Below, one piece after another: positions 40,776-51,554 of a stretch of DNA of 64,000 bases (position 1 is its first letter; the number at the start of each line of letters is the position of its first letter). Made by a program: the position numbers and the translations under genes. The stretch lies in assembly GCA_934047225.1 (NCBI GenBank), contig CAKOHE010000108.1, positions 7,501-71,500 of the forward strand, given 5' to 3'. The notes beneath the pieces are model-generated. The model saw only the letters and a program-made list of their open reading frames with translations, was not told where the DNA came from and made no database searches. The stretch comes from Ypsolopha sequella. Taxonomy: Eukaryota > Arthropoda > Insecta > Lepidoptera > Ypsolophidae.

Positions 40776-41478
40776 CCCAGTTCCGCGCCCACACTCGTCC
40801 TGAGCGTACTTTTAAAACAAATGCTCCGCGCGAAAAATGATAATAAACAGTAAAAGTGACTTAACTTCTAATTTTTTGATACAATTACATTAATAAGTGT
40901 TCAATTCAACTGTGTGCGTGTTGGTGTAATTGTGAGTTCAGTGGTTTGGCTGCAATCAAGTTCCAACTTTGGCGAACACTGTACCAGTAACGGAGGACTG
41001 CATAAAGATAAGACTTTTTGTATTTTGGAGACCTTATTATTTTCTACAATATTTTGAAAACCGCATGCAAATCGGTTGAAAGGCGGAGAAGTTATTAAGA
41101 GAACAAAATCAGAGAAAACACGTGTTATTTGGTGTCCGCCATCTTGATAACTCAGCGGGGTTCTCAAGTCTCAGGTTGCCGTGGGGTCTATCGACTATCC
41201 AAGGTGCTCCGGCCTGTGCTGGAGACTCCGAAGACAGGCATCAAGGTCCACCGCCCCTCAGCAGCTGCACCAGGTAGAGACGTAGAGTATCATGTAGAGT
41301 GGTAGAGCAGCGGCACAAAATTATCTAGAGTTGTAGAGCCTCACAATTGTAGAGCTGTAGAGTTGTAGAGTTATAGAGCCCAGCAATACAAGTAGAGGCG
41401 TAGAGTCATAGAGCCATAGAGCCACAAAATAGCTGTAATAGTGAAAACCTAATGTAAATCAGCTGAAAGACAGCCAGT
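40776..41478 (+). other. Family 3 5' UTR
   Basis: The 5' end keeps CCCAGT and a GAGCGTA motif at the same distance as in families 1 and 2, plus a stem of TTC(C)GCGC (40781-40788) with GCGCGAA. The middle shows no clear match to the other leaders. The 3' part (about 41275-41430) is full of GTAGAG/TAGAG repeats. No ORF seen. Confidence 0.65.
41275..41430 (+). repeat. Degenerate GTAGAG repeat in the leader
   Basis: GTAGAG, ATAGAG or TAGAG recurs well over ten times in about 155 bases at irregular spacing, ending about 50 bases before the ORF1 start codon. Origin and role unknown. Confidence 0.8.
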
Positions 41479-43623
41479 ATGTCCTCCACAGCAGGCACAA
41501 GTGCAGGATCAAAATCATCTACATCGGTATCCAAAACAGTAAAAGCCACAGGATGCAAAACTGTCAATCAACCAGAAAATCCAGATAAGAAAAAGAAACA
41601 AAAAACGCCTCCGAAATTCACTCCCCCTGGTTTGCAGACATCAGGAAAATCACTCAGAGAAAGGGTATTGACAAAATCGCTCCAGAATAAGACAGACTCA
41701 TTGCAGGACGAAAATGTGCCACTGGAAACTCCCAAATTTAAACCAAAAGAAAACGTCTCTCCAGGTCAGGACACCATTGAAAGACTTCTGGAAGACTGTA
41801 AGGAAAATAATAAAACAGCAGATGGTAACAAGTCAATTACATCAGAGGACTCACGAATGTCCTCCGGAAGAGAGAGCATGATGCCTCAAAAAATCAATGG
41901 AAATCGCTTGGCCATGGATGAAGCAACGAGGTTGGCAAATGATCTGCTGCAGGACGGCAAAGCGGCTCTCGAAGTGGCAGGCAATATTAAGAGAGAATGT
42001 AAAGCCACCCTCCATAATTGTCTCCAGACCATGTACGAGACAACCTTGTCCCTCGCTGACTCAAGATCACGCCATAGGTGTAATTTGGAGAAGGAGAGAA
42101 CAAGACACTGCCAGGAACTATTAAGAGTTGAACGAGGCCATAAAAAAGAAATTTCAGAGATCCGCCAAACATGTGCCCATGAATTGGAAGAAGCGCGCAA
42201 AGACATTTCAGAAATACTTAAATCAGCTCAAGATATTAGAAGCTGGCTAGGTTATGAAACCACTGGGCCTTTTGAAGCAATAGAATGCATAAAAAAGGGA
42301 ATCCAAGGATTGGAAGAAAAGCTTGAGAAACGTAACACAACCAAACAGGCCAACGGTGACAATCAGCTATCGAACAAGATAGACTTGACAGAAATAACAA
42401 GCCATATCACCACGGTATCAAACCAACTAGACACAATGAGAAGATCCGTGGACACAATTTTAGAAGTGGCCTTGAAACCCTTGTCACTCTCATCTCCTGT
42501 CCACTGTCGATCACCTAGCACACCAATATCCGAAGATAAGATTACCCATATCACAACAGAATTATTCGAGATCAAGGCCCTGCTTAAAGAAACTAGAGCA
42601 CTGACCTTGCATGACACAAAACAACAGATCTTAACACAATCATCAACACATGAGTCCATAGAGGAAAAACTAACCCCATTTTTTGAACAACTGAAAGAAC
42701 TTACAACGGAAATACGAACAGGTAACGACAAAACAATTCAAACAACTGAGATTGTCCCCAATCTTGGTGCAGAAATTGTAATGGCAGAAGTCAAGGAGCA
42801 ATTAAGACACATTGACAAAGCAATAAATGGAGGGGGCCCATCTAGGGGCCCATCTAGGCAACCCTTGTCCTATGCAGAAGTTGCAAAGCACTCAGTTATC
42901 CTTGAGTCAGCGGATCCAAGACACACGAGCAATGATATCTTAACGGAATTAAAGGGTAAAGTAGACGTAGTTACCTTGGGTGTACGAGTGAATCAGGTAA
43001 GAAAACTCAGGAACCAAAAACTCCTGGTTTCCTGTGACTCCGAAGGTGACAGGGTTGTACTTAAAGAGGCAATAGTTAAAGCCAACGACAAAATCACAAT
43101 AACAGAACCACTAATGAAGAAACCCCTGATCCGCTTGTTTGGAGTCGCACAAGATTTGGGGCAGGACAGAATTATAGAAGCAATCCTTTCACAGAACGAA
43201 AAGCTACTTTCCAGTGTCCATCCCGATGATCTCAAGATGAAAATTATTCGGAAAACCAAAGGTAGAACAGAGTCATTAAACAATTACATATTAGAGACAA
43301 GCACTGCGGTTTGGGGCCTATTGCACAACCAGCGAATCAGAATAGGATACCAGATAATCTTTGTAGCGGACCAATCGCCTCTTGTTCAATGCTATAACTG
43401 CATGGGCTTTGGTCACACCGCACGAGTATGTGAGGCCGAAACGCGCTGCGGCTACTGTGGCTCTGATCACGACACTAGAACATGTTTACGTACGGCTCCT
43501 ATTTCTTGCTGTCACTGCACGGCTGGCCCAGCGACTGCTATTGATCATCCAGCATATAGTGACAAATGTCCAGAACGTCAAAGATGGGACAAAAAAGCAA
43601 GACTGTCAGTTCAGTATTGCTAA
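41479..43623 (+). CDS. ORF1, Gag-like protein (family 3)
   Basis: 714 residues, slightly longer than the other ORF1s. It has a Lys/Pro/Ser-rich N-terminus, a Glu/Lys-rich coiled-coil region (about 155-300), an RNA-recognition-like region (about 460-620) and three C-terminal zinc knuckles (CYNCMGFGHTARVC, CGYCGSDHDTRTC, then a C-x2-C...H-x6-C). It begins MSSTAGTSAG, similar to family 2. The stop lies in TATTGCTAAGG, the same motif as in the other families. Confidence 0.9.
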   Translation: MSSTAGTSAGSKSSTSVSKTVKATGCKTVNQPENPDKKKKQKTPPKFTPPGLQTSGKSLRERVLTKSLQNKTDSLQDENVPLETPKFKPKENVSPGQDTIERLLEDCKENNKTADGNKSITSEDSRMSSGRESMMPQKINGNRLAMDEATRLANDLLQDGKAALEVAGNIKRECKATLHNCLQTMYETTLSLADSRSRHRCNLEKERTRHCQELLRVERGHKKEISEIRQTCAHELEEARKDISEILKSAQDIRSWLGYETTGPFEAIECIKKGIQGLEEKLEKRNTTKQANGDNQLSNKIDLTEITSHITTVSNQLDTMRRSVDTILEVALKPLSLSSPVHCRSPSTPISEDKITHITTELFEIKALLKETRALTLHDTKQQILTQSSTHESIEEKLTPFFEQLKELTTEIRTGNDKTIQTTEIVPNLGAEIVMAEVKEQLRHIDKAINGGGPSRGPSRQPLSYAEVAKHSVILESADPRHTSNDILTELKGKVDVVTLGVRVNQVRKLRNQKLLVSCDSEGDRVVLKEAIVKANDKITITEPLMKKPLIRLFGVAQDLGQDRIIEAILSQNEKLLSSVHPDDLKMKIIRKTKGRTESLNNYILETSTAVWGLLHNQRIRIGYQIIFVADQSPLVQCYNCMGFGHTARVCEAETRCGYCGSDHDTRTCLRTAPISCCHCTAGPATAIDHPAYSDKCPERQRWDKKARLSVQYC

Positions 43624-46600
43624 GGTTGTGATTGGGACCGACAATAGAAACTCGTTAGATGTAAGTCAAGCGAGCGATCAAGTGGGGAGAACAAAGGTTA
43701 AAATTATTCAGGCCAACATAGGCCGTTGTCGTGTTGCCTTCCAGGAGACCCTTCACGAAGCTATCCAAGGAAAATATTCAATTGTTCTACTACAAGAGCC
43801 CTATGTGGGAGCGACAGGCATTGTAAACTGTAGTCACAAAGTTATACAAAAAGTAAATAATAGGAGTACACCGGTCAAATCTGCAGTCATCATCATAGAT
43901 CCTACCCTCAAAGTGATAGAAGATCCAGACCTCATGACTGAAAACATCGTTGGTGTCTCCGTGGAACGTGGCTCGTTTAGGATGGGCTTAGTTTGTCTAT
44001 ACTTGGAAGGGTCAGCAGATTTAGAATTTGATCTAAAAATAAGTCAAACTATTATCAACAAACTTGGCACAACAAACTTAATAGTTGCGGGAGACGTCAA
44101 CTCTCACAGTCCTTGGTGGGGAAGCCCAAGAGAGGATGACCGTGGATCAGCATTCACAGAGTTTATTGCTCAAAACGATCTTTTTGTAAGGAACGAAGGT
44201 AAAACACCAACTTTTCAAGTGTGGCGGAACGAGAAGTGGTGTAGAAGTTGGGTGGATATCACCGTAGCCTCAGCAAACATTATTCACAGAATACAAGAAT
44301 GGAAGGTGGATCCCGATCTTATACCATCTGCACCGGACCATCGTGCTATTCGTTTTAGTCTGAATATTGAGAAAACACAGAAAATAATTGTGTATCAACC
44401 ATCTACGCGAATTTATAAAAGCCAAAAAGCAAACTGGGAGATATTTAGGAACACTTTCAATAATAAAATAAAGATTCTATCAACTGAAGTCATAAAAATT
44501 ACCCGAAAGCCAGAAGATCTCGACAAAATTGTGGAAACTTACACAGGGGCTATAACAGAAGCTTGTGAAAAATCAATCCCAAAGATGAAGCCAAAAACAA
44601 CAAAAAATAGCACAAAATGGTGGACAGAATCACTCACTGCAAAGAAAAAATGCCTAATCATAGCTCGCAGAAGGATATCACACGCAAATGATCGAAGAAA
44701 GCCCATTGTAGTTGCAGAGTATCTCGAGCTTAAAAAATAATATGGAAAGGACATTGATAGAGCCAGAACAGAGAGCTGGAAGAACTTCTGCACTAAACAA
44801 GATAGGGAAAGCATTTGGGATGGTATTTACAGAGTCCTAAGATCGTCAGGAACTACGAAAAGTGACGATATGCTCCTACATGATCAACAAGGCAGAACTC
44901 TTGGTCCCAATGAATCGGCTCAACTGCTAGCAAACACTTTCTTCCCGAATGATAGTAAACTAAATGAGACACTTACACATCAACTCATAAGAGAGGAATC
45001 GGAACAAGTGGAAGAGCGTTTTAAAAATAGCCCAATTACCCATACACCATTCACTAAAACAGAGCTAAATGAGGTCCTTAAAACAATGAATCCTAAAAAG
45101 GCACCAGGAGGAGATGGACTTACAGCAGATATCTGCTTGGCTGCAATAAATGCCAACGTGGACTTATTCTTAGAAATCCTCAATGCATGCCTTGCCGCAG
45201 GATACTTTCCGAAAATATGGAAGGAAGCAACAATCAAAATCCTAAGAAAACCAGGGAAAGATGACTACTCGTTACCGAAATCATACAGACCCATAGGTTT
45301 ACTGGCAATACTAGGTAAAATTCTCGAAAAAATGTTCTCCAAAAGAATATCATGGAAACTTGGATCTGATAAGAGCATAAGCCAGAGACAATACGGTTTT
45401 GTTCCCCAAAGAAGTACGGAAGACGCCCTCTACGACGCAGTGAACCTGCTAAGAGATCATTTAAAAAACAAAAAGATAGCTGTTGCTGTCTCCTTAGATA
45501 TTGAAGGCGCATTTGACAACGCATGGTGGCCGGGTGTTAAAAAGGAGCTTCTCAATAGAAATTGCGAACCAGAACTTTACCAACTTCTTTGTAGTTACCT
45601 TGAGAACCGCAGTGTAAAATTGAAGTATTCAGGAGAAGAAGTAAGAAGAACTACAACCAAAGGGTGCATACAGGGATCAATCTGCGGCCCACTACTGTGG
45701 AACATACAACTTGATCCCATGCTACAGAATGCAGACTCGCAAACAGCACACATACAGGCCTTTGCTGATGACATCCTCATCATCTCATCAGGAAACACAA
45801 CTAAGGAACTAGAAGACTCAACAAATTCAGCCTTGCAGATGATCTCCGAATGGGGGATAGTGGCAAAGATGAAGTTCGCAGCCCATAAGACTCAAGCAGT
45901 TCTCATCACAAACCGTCTTAAGTATGACAACCCAGACATCAAATTAAATGGAGTCAAAATAGCTTTATCGGACGAGATGACAGTGCTAGGTCTCACTATC
46001 GACAAGAGGCTGAACTTTTTGAGCCACATAAACCGTGCTGTGAAAAAAGCAATGGCCCGGTACAACATGATCTCAAGGGCGGCCAGAGCAAGCTGGGGGC
46101 TTAATGCCGAAATTTTACACACCCTTTACATATCGGTAATTGAACCAACTATACTGTATGCCGCTAGCTCATGGGCACCAGTTGTAAAAAAGAAATACAT
46201 TAAAGACATTCTGGATCGCACAGTCAGACAATTTGCGATAAGAGTAGCTAAGGCTTACAGAACCACATCTCTTACAGCGGCAGCATTATTAGCAAGGATC
46301 CTACCTCTAGATTTAAGAGCCAGCGAAATGCAAGCCCTCTACGAGGTGAAAAGACAAAAACCACTTCCGAGCTTGCCCGGTAGGGAACTGGAGGAGAGGA
46401 TTAGCCCATATAGCCTCGAACATCCAGCTGCAAGATCTTACATACCTTTCGGAAATATAGAAAGTGCTGAAGATATCGAGGCAATCGACAACGACTATGC
46501 TAACATTTACACAGATGGCAGTAAACTAGAGGAAAAGGTAGGGGGAGCAGTTTCCGCATGGATTAACAAAAAAGAGGTAAAAACCAACGGCTTCCGCCTG

Positions 46601-47365
46601 GAAAGCTACAGCTCAGTATTTCAGGCCGAACTAACAGCCATTTCAAGAGCATTAGATATCATGGAGAAAACACAAAAGCTTCGGAGAGCCAATATACTTA
46701 GTGACTCTAGATCATCCCTAGAGCTCATAGCAGATCCATCCCCTTCTCATCCAATTGCGGTGGAAATACGCCGTAAAATAGGACAAATAAAAGAGTTAGG
46801 AGGAGAAGTAAGCTTTTACTGGGTCAAATCTCATATCGGTATCGCAGGCAACGAAAGAGCCGATGAACTAGCGAAAAACGCTGCACTAACGAGAAAAGAT
46901 GCTCCAGCCCATCCCTATTTCCCTCTGTCTCGTGCAAAGAGAATTATAAGGGATGAGACCCTAACCACATGGCAACATAGGTATATAGGTGCAAACACGG
47001 GAATGACCACAAAAAAGTTCTTTCCCGACATCAGAATTGCCTACAAAATTCTTCGGAAAACAAGAATAGACAGTACTATGACTCAGCTATGGACGGGTCA
47101 CGGGGGATTCAAAGCTTACCTGCACCGCTTTCATCTTAAGCCAAATCCAGCCTGCCCATGCGATGACCAAACACCAGAAACAGTCGAACACCTATTAATC
47201 GAGTGCCCACGATTCGGACTCTCCCGATTCAATTGTGAGGCAAGGATGGGAGTAAACATTGAAGAGAGAAACCTTGCAAAAATAATGGAGGACGATGACT
47301 GCAGACATGACTTCATAAATTTTGCAACAAAAATTATAAAAATAGTATCCAAAATAAACCATTGA
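43382..47365 (+). pseudogene. ORF2 polyprotein with one nonsense codon (family 3)
   Basis: The frame is open from 43382 (overlapping ORF1 by about 240 bases in the +1 frame, no ATG) and continues to 47365, except for a single TAA at 44738-44740 between the endonuclease and RT domains. Frame and homology continue straight across it: YLELKK lies before and YGKDIDRA after, against YLEANQRYKAA in family 1. Upstream: endonuclease (QANI, QEPYVG, GDVNSHS, PDHRAI). Downstream: RT (SLDIEGAFD, GCIQGS, FADD), RNase H (YTDGS, FQAE, LSDSRSS, GNERADELA) and a C-x-C-x9-H-x4-C finger. No other damage is visible, so inactivation is recent, or the stop is a sequencing error. Confidence 0.85.
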
Positions 47366-47930
47366 CAGGTGTTTACTCCAAACTGTAAAAGCCTAACTAA
47401 AAATTCTCAAATTGATTTGTATACACATTAAAAATAGATAAAGAACTTGGGATTATAAAAAAAAAAAAAAAAAAAAAATTGTATAGTCTAATTGTTGATT
47501 TATGTATCTTAATGTTCATATTATAATAAGGAAACAATGGCATTTAATTTTTCTACCCTAATTAAATTAAAAAGTGTAAAATTATGTACGAAAATAATAC
47601 TTCAATGAATATGTATAATTCAGTAGAACTTTTTTGTGTATACATTAAAAGATGATATGGTATATTAGATGATGGGGACCATCAGAATAAAAATTTATAA
47701 GATTAATAATTTATAAGAAAAAAAAAAAAAAATTCAAAAAAAAAAAATAAATAAATAAAAAAAAAATATATATAAATATAATAATTATTAAAAAAAAAAA
47801 AAAAGAGAAACTACTAACACTAATATAAGAATTAATATGTATCGAATAAACTATATAATAAGCAAACTAGGAAAATTAAATGTCAGATACAAATGATGAC
47901 TGCAAAATTAAAAGCAGCTGAATAAAACAG

Positions 47931-47985
<55 letters not shown>
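47366..47985 (+). other. 3' UTR and poly(A) tail, family 3
   Basis: Very AT-rich, with internal A runs near 47458, 47719 and 47790 and a polyadenylation signal AATAAA four bases before the terminal A run. I do not see the GGGATCC inverted repeat of families 1 and 2. No gene seen. Confidence 0.7.
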
Positions 47986-47988
<3 letters not shown>

Positions 47989-48075
47989 AACCTAACCTAA
48001 CCTAACCTAACCTAACCTAACCTAACCTAACCTAACCTAACCTAACCTAACCTAACCTAACCTAACCTAACCTAA
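47986..48075 (+). repeat. Telomere repeat (CCTAA)18
   Basis: 90 bases of perfect CCTAA, followed by the family 4 5' end (CCCAGTACTGC). Confidence 0.98.
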
Positions 48076-49544
48076 CCCAGTACTGCTCGAAACTCTATAC
48101 TATACACCTCGTCGCTCCACACAAAAAATAATTTTAAATAGAAAAACGTGGAAAATCAAAGTGAAAGTGTTGTGCAGTGATAGTTAAGTGTACGACTCAC
48201 CAGGATTTGTGTTGGCAGCAAAATCGTCCGACGGGAACCGACTCTGGAGACCTTTGACTTTGGAGCAGCATAGATCGGCGCGGGAAGTACCTACAACAGT
48301 GAGTCTTACTTCAGTACGTAGCTCTCGCCGAGTTCTGTCCAGAGTCGAAAAAATTTTGGAGATCCGTCTACAGGAACAGGAGCTATTAACCATCAAAGCT
48401 CCCATACAAACCGCTCTGACCTAGTTAACTAGGTTACACGTGCCGGACTTGGCGTGACGTACCAGCTGGGCAGCCACCGCTGAAGACACCTCCGCCCATC
48501 TGAGGACTTCGTCTAGCTGATGAGGAGCAGGTTCCTGAAGACGCTCGGAGACCAGAGGTACACCTAGGGAACTCCTCAACCCCTTGTCCTATTCCACCCG
48601 AGTTTGGGCTCGTTGTTATCAGGACTTCCAACCCTTCCCGCACGGGCCCAAAACACCCCCCCCCCAAAATATTTTTTTTTTTTTTTGGATTCCACCCAAT
48701 TTACCCCCTGACGCACACGGCGCCTACCCCAACACCCCCCCCCCACGTTTCGGACCCTTCACCATCAAGTGGGGCAAGACGGACCCCCCCACCAATCGTC
48801 GACACGTGAAACCTTCCCCCCCCCCTTCCCCTCCCTCCCGACCTCACCCCCTCAGGGGCCCATTTTGCCCCCAGTTGTGCTAGGACCCCCGAGTTTGGGC
48901 TCAAACTTCTCGGGAGAGCATAAGGAACACTTTTGCTCTGCCAGAATTTTGATATCCCTCCTGGCTGAGGCGGAAAGTCCCAAAAACCCTTCTTGACCCC
49001 CCCCCAGGTGTCGCCCCCCCCCTCACACCAGGTGGGGCAAGACGGACCCCCCGCCAATCGTCGGCCCGTGAAACCTTTTGTCCCCCCCCCCCCCCCTCCA
49101 GCCTTGACCTCACCCCCCCGGGACCCCATTTGCTTCCCGTGGTCCTAGGACGCTCGAGTTTGGGCTCAAATTAACCAGAAGAGCCTTAGCTTCAACTTGG
49201 CTCCAACAAATCCTTGATTCCTTGTTCCTTTTGGCCACCAGGCCGGAAAAACCTTCCGTTTCCTTCCTTCTTTCCCCCTTAGAGTGTACCTCACACAAAT
49301 AGTCGTGCACAAAAACCACGCAGGCACAACAAGCAGTTACTCGACAACATCATCCGTGAAGCAACAAAACCAGCATCCGGAAGCCATCAACATCTACGGC
49401 AACACCCTTATTTGTAGTTAGCATAAGTTTTCTTTTTCTTTTTATATTAATATATTATATATTTTTATAGTAATAGTTTAATAGTTATAAGTAGTTTATA
49501 TTTAATATTTAAGATTAGAGTAAGTATACAGTAAAGTTACTAAA
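48076..49544 (+). other. Family 4 5' UTR
   Basis: The middle (about 48590-49170) is C-rich on this strand with runs of 8-16 C and contains imperfect tandem repeats. The last about 150 bases before the ORF1 ATG (49545) are AT-rich. The 16-bp stem and the stem-bounded module of families 1 and 2 are not evident. No convincing ORF; frames across the C-rich part are proline-rich artefacts. Confidence 0.65.
48600..49200 (+). repeat. Imperfect tandem repeat with C runs
   Basis: GAGTTTGGGCTC occurs three times (about 48600, 48891, 49156), and GTGGGGCAAGACGGACCCCC followed by CCAATCGTCG occurs twice (about 48770 and 49031). The unit is therefore about 260-290 bases. The C runs differ in length between units. 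Confidence 0.75.
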
Positions 49545-51554
49545 ATGTCGAACATCACAAAAAAAACAACAACCTCTGTCACCAAGCCATCCACGACTGG
49601 GGTGCCCCCTCTGCGACCACATCACTCGCTTCGGGAGAAACTTCTCAGGAAAAACGTGAAGTCCGTTTCTGAGGGCGAGTCGGTCTCACCAGTCTCGGAG
49701 CGAAGCGTTGCCGTTTCACACGCCGAACTATCACCGTCTCGGCCAATTGACTCGGATGAAGACTCTTCGCCAAACCGAAGAGACAGTTATGTGGCCACCA
49801 CGGACAGGGACCTCAGGAGTGGGGTCCACATGGATGCCGCAAATAAGCTAGCCACAGAAATACTCCTCAAAGGTAAAGAGGCTCTAGAAGCCGCTAAAAA
49901 CCTAAAGACGGAGATCAAAACCACGGCCATCTCATCCCTCCAAACCCTATACGAGACGGTGCTGTCCCTTGCCGACTCCAGATCACGGCACAAATTCAAT
50001 CTGGAGAAGGAAAGAAGCCGTCACGCTCAGGAACTCGTCAGAGCGGAGCGCGACCACACAAGGCAGCTCACTGAAGTGACCAACAGCCTCACCGTCAACC
50101 TTCAAAAAACAATGGAGGAAGTAGGGCAGGGCCTCCGGGAAACAAAGGCCGTGAGAGAATGGCTAGCTTACGAAACGCGGGATCCATTCGGGCAAATAGG
50201 GAAAATCACGGACCGCCTGGCCGCAGTTGACCAAGTTGTGCAGGGCTTGTCAAAACAGCTTGCCCAAATGTCAGCTCGTGGGCCCGGTTGCCCGGAGAGC
50301 TCTCTCAGAGGAGACTTTGAAAAACTCTTCACTAGCATAGGGCAGCTCTCCGGACAACTAGACTCAATGAGGAGAGAGACAACGACTCTCTCTCAAAGGA
50401 CGACAGAGCTGCACAAAGAAATGGCAAGCCGGGCGGACACACAAACACACATAGCGGAAACCTCACAGCCTCAGACCGACCGCCTAGAGCAGGAGGTAAA
50501 GGATGTGAGGGAAACGCTTACACATTTAGAGGCGTACATAAAGAACACTTTACGCGAGGCAATCACCACCAAGGAAAAAAACAACACCACACATTCGGAA
50601 CTCACAGAGCACCTACAGCCGCTCACCGAAAGGCTTGAGGCAGTTTCCTCGGAGCTCAGAACCATGCGCGAACAAAGGATGCGCACACCCCCGCCGCAAC
50701 TCAACCTAGAGACTGAGATCGCTGAGGCGAGCGGGTGGACCGTAGTGCAGCGGAAGCGCAAGCCCGAGAAACTGCAAGCCACACCGCCTCCGCCAAGACC
50801 GAACCACAGTATTATCGTCTCCTCGACAGAAGCCAATAAGACCGGCGATAATGTCATCAAGACGATAATCGGTGCGCTGGACATGGTAACAACCGGCGCA
50901 CGGGTGGATCGAGTGAGAAAGGCGAGAAACCAAAAGGTTGTCCTTACTTGTGGGTCCAAAGAAGACCTGGCCCTGGTAAGGACAAGAGTTAAAAGCAATC
51001 AAACTCTAAAAGTGGAAGAGCCTCGCGTAAACCATCCACTAGTCATTGTCAAAAATGTCCTCGCCTACCAAAAGGATGATGAGATTACGCAGCAGTTCCG
51101 GGCTCAAAATAAACATCTTTTTATGGGCCTGGAGAAAGACGAAAATCTCATCAGAGTAAAATATAGAAAGAGAGCTAGGAACGCACTGCAGGCTCACATA
51201 GTCTTCGAGGTGTCGGCGGCACTCTATGGAAGGCTGATGGATGCTAAAAAAGTCTACATCGGCCTCTCACGGAGCCCCGTTGAGGACCAGTCGCCCCTAA
51301 TCCAGTGCTCCAGGTGCTGGGGATTTGGCCACACCAAAAGCCTCTGCCGGGAGAAGGAGGACCTCTGCGGATTCTGTGGGGGAAATCACTCCTGGGAGAA
51401 TTGTCGCGGCAGAAAGGAGGATGCTGCTCCTCACTGCAAAAACTGCGAACAGGCTCACACCCCAACATCAAAAGCGCATGCAGCATATGACTATGAGTGT
51501 CCAGAAAGGCAAAAGATGGACGCCATAGCTCGCTCGCGCGTGAGCTACTGCTAA
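49545..51554 (+). CDS. ORF1, Gag-like protein (family 4)
   Basis: 669 residues with Ser/Thr-rich start, coiled-coil region (about 110-220 and again about 300-390), RNA-recognition-like region (about 425-580) and three zinc knuckles (CSRCWGFGHTKSLC, CGFCGGNHSWENC, and C-x2-C...H-x6-C). It ends Ser-Tyr-Cys-stop in TACTGCTAAGG. The layout is the same as in the helicase-free families, so the novelty of this element is confined to ORF2 and the UTRs. Confidence 0.9.
   Translation: MSNITKKTTTSVTKPSTTGVPPLRPHHSLREKLLRKNVKSVSEGESVSPVSERSVAVSHAELSPSRPIDSDEDSSPNRRDSYVATTDRDLRSGVHMDAANKLATEILLKGKEALEAAKNLKTEIKTTAISSLQTLYETVLSLADSRSRHKFNLEKERSRHAQELVRAERDHTRQLTEVTNSLTVNLQKTMEEVGQGLRETKAVREWLAYETRDPFGQIGKITDRLAAVDQVVQGLSKQLAQMSARGPGCPESSLRGDFEKLFTSIGQLSGQLDSMRRETTTLSQRTTELHKEMASRADTQTHIAETSQPQTDRLEQEVKDVRETLTHLEAYIKNTLREAITTKEKNNTTHSELTEHLQPLTERLEAVSSELRTMREQRMRTPPPQLNLETEIAEASGWTVVQRKRKPEKLQATPPPPRPNHSIIVSSTEANKTGDNVIKTIIGALDMVTTGARVDRVRKARNQKVVLTCGSKEDLALVRTRVKSNQTLKVEEPRVNHPLVIVKNVLAYQKDDEITQQFRAQNKHLFMGLEKDENLIRVKYRKRARNALQAHIVFEVSAALYGRLMDAKKVYIGLSRSPVEDQSPLIQCSRCWGFGHTKSLCREKEDLCGFCGGNHSWENCRGRKEDAAPHCKNCEQAHTPTSKAHAAYDYECPERQKMDAIARSRVSYC

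Larger units (their letters stand above)
40776..47985 (+). mobile_element. TRAS-type telomeric LINE, family 3
   Basis: A 7.2-kb element with short 5' UTR, intact ORF1, ORF2 interrupted by one nonsense codon, AT-rich 3' UTR with AATAAA at 47921-47926, and about 55 terminal A (47931-47985). Coding sequence is clearly more AT-rich than in families 1, 2 and 4, and the proteins are more distant, so this is a separate lineage sharing the same target and layout. Confidence 0.9.
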
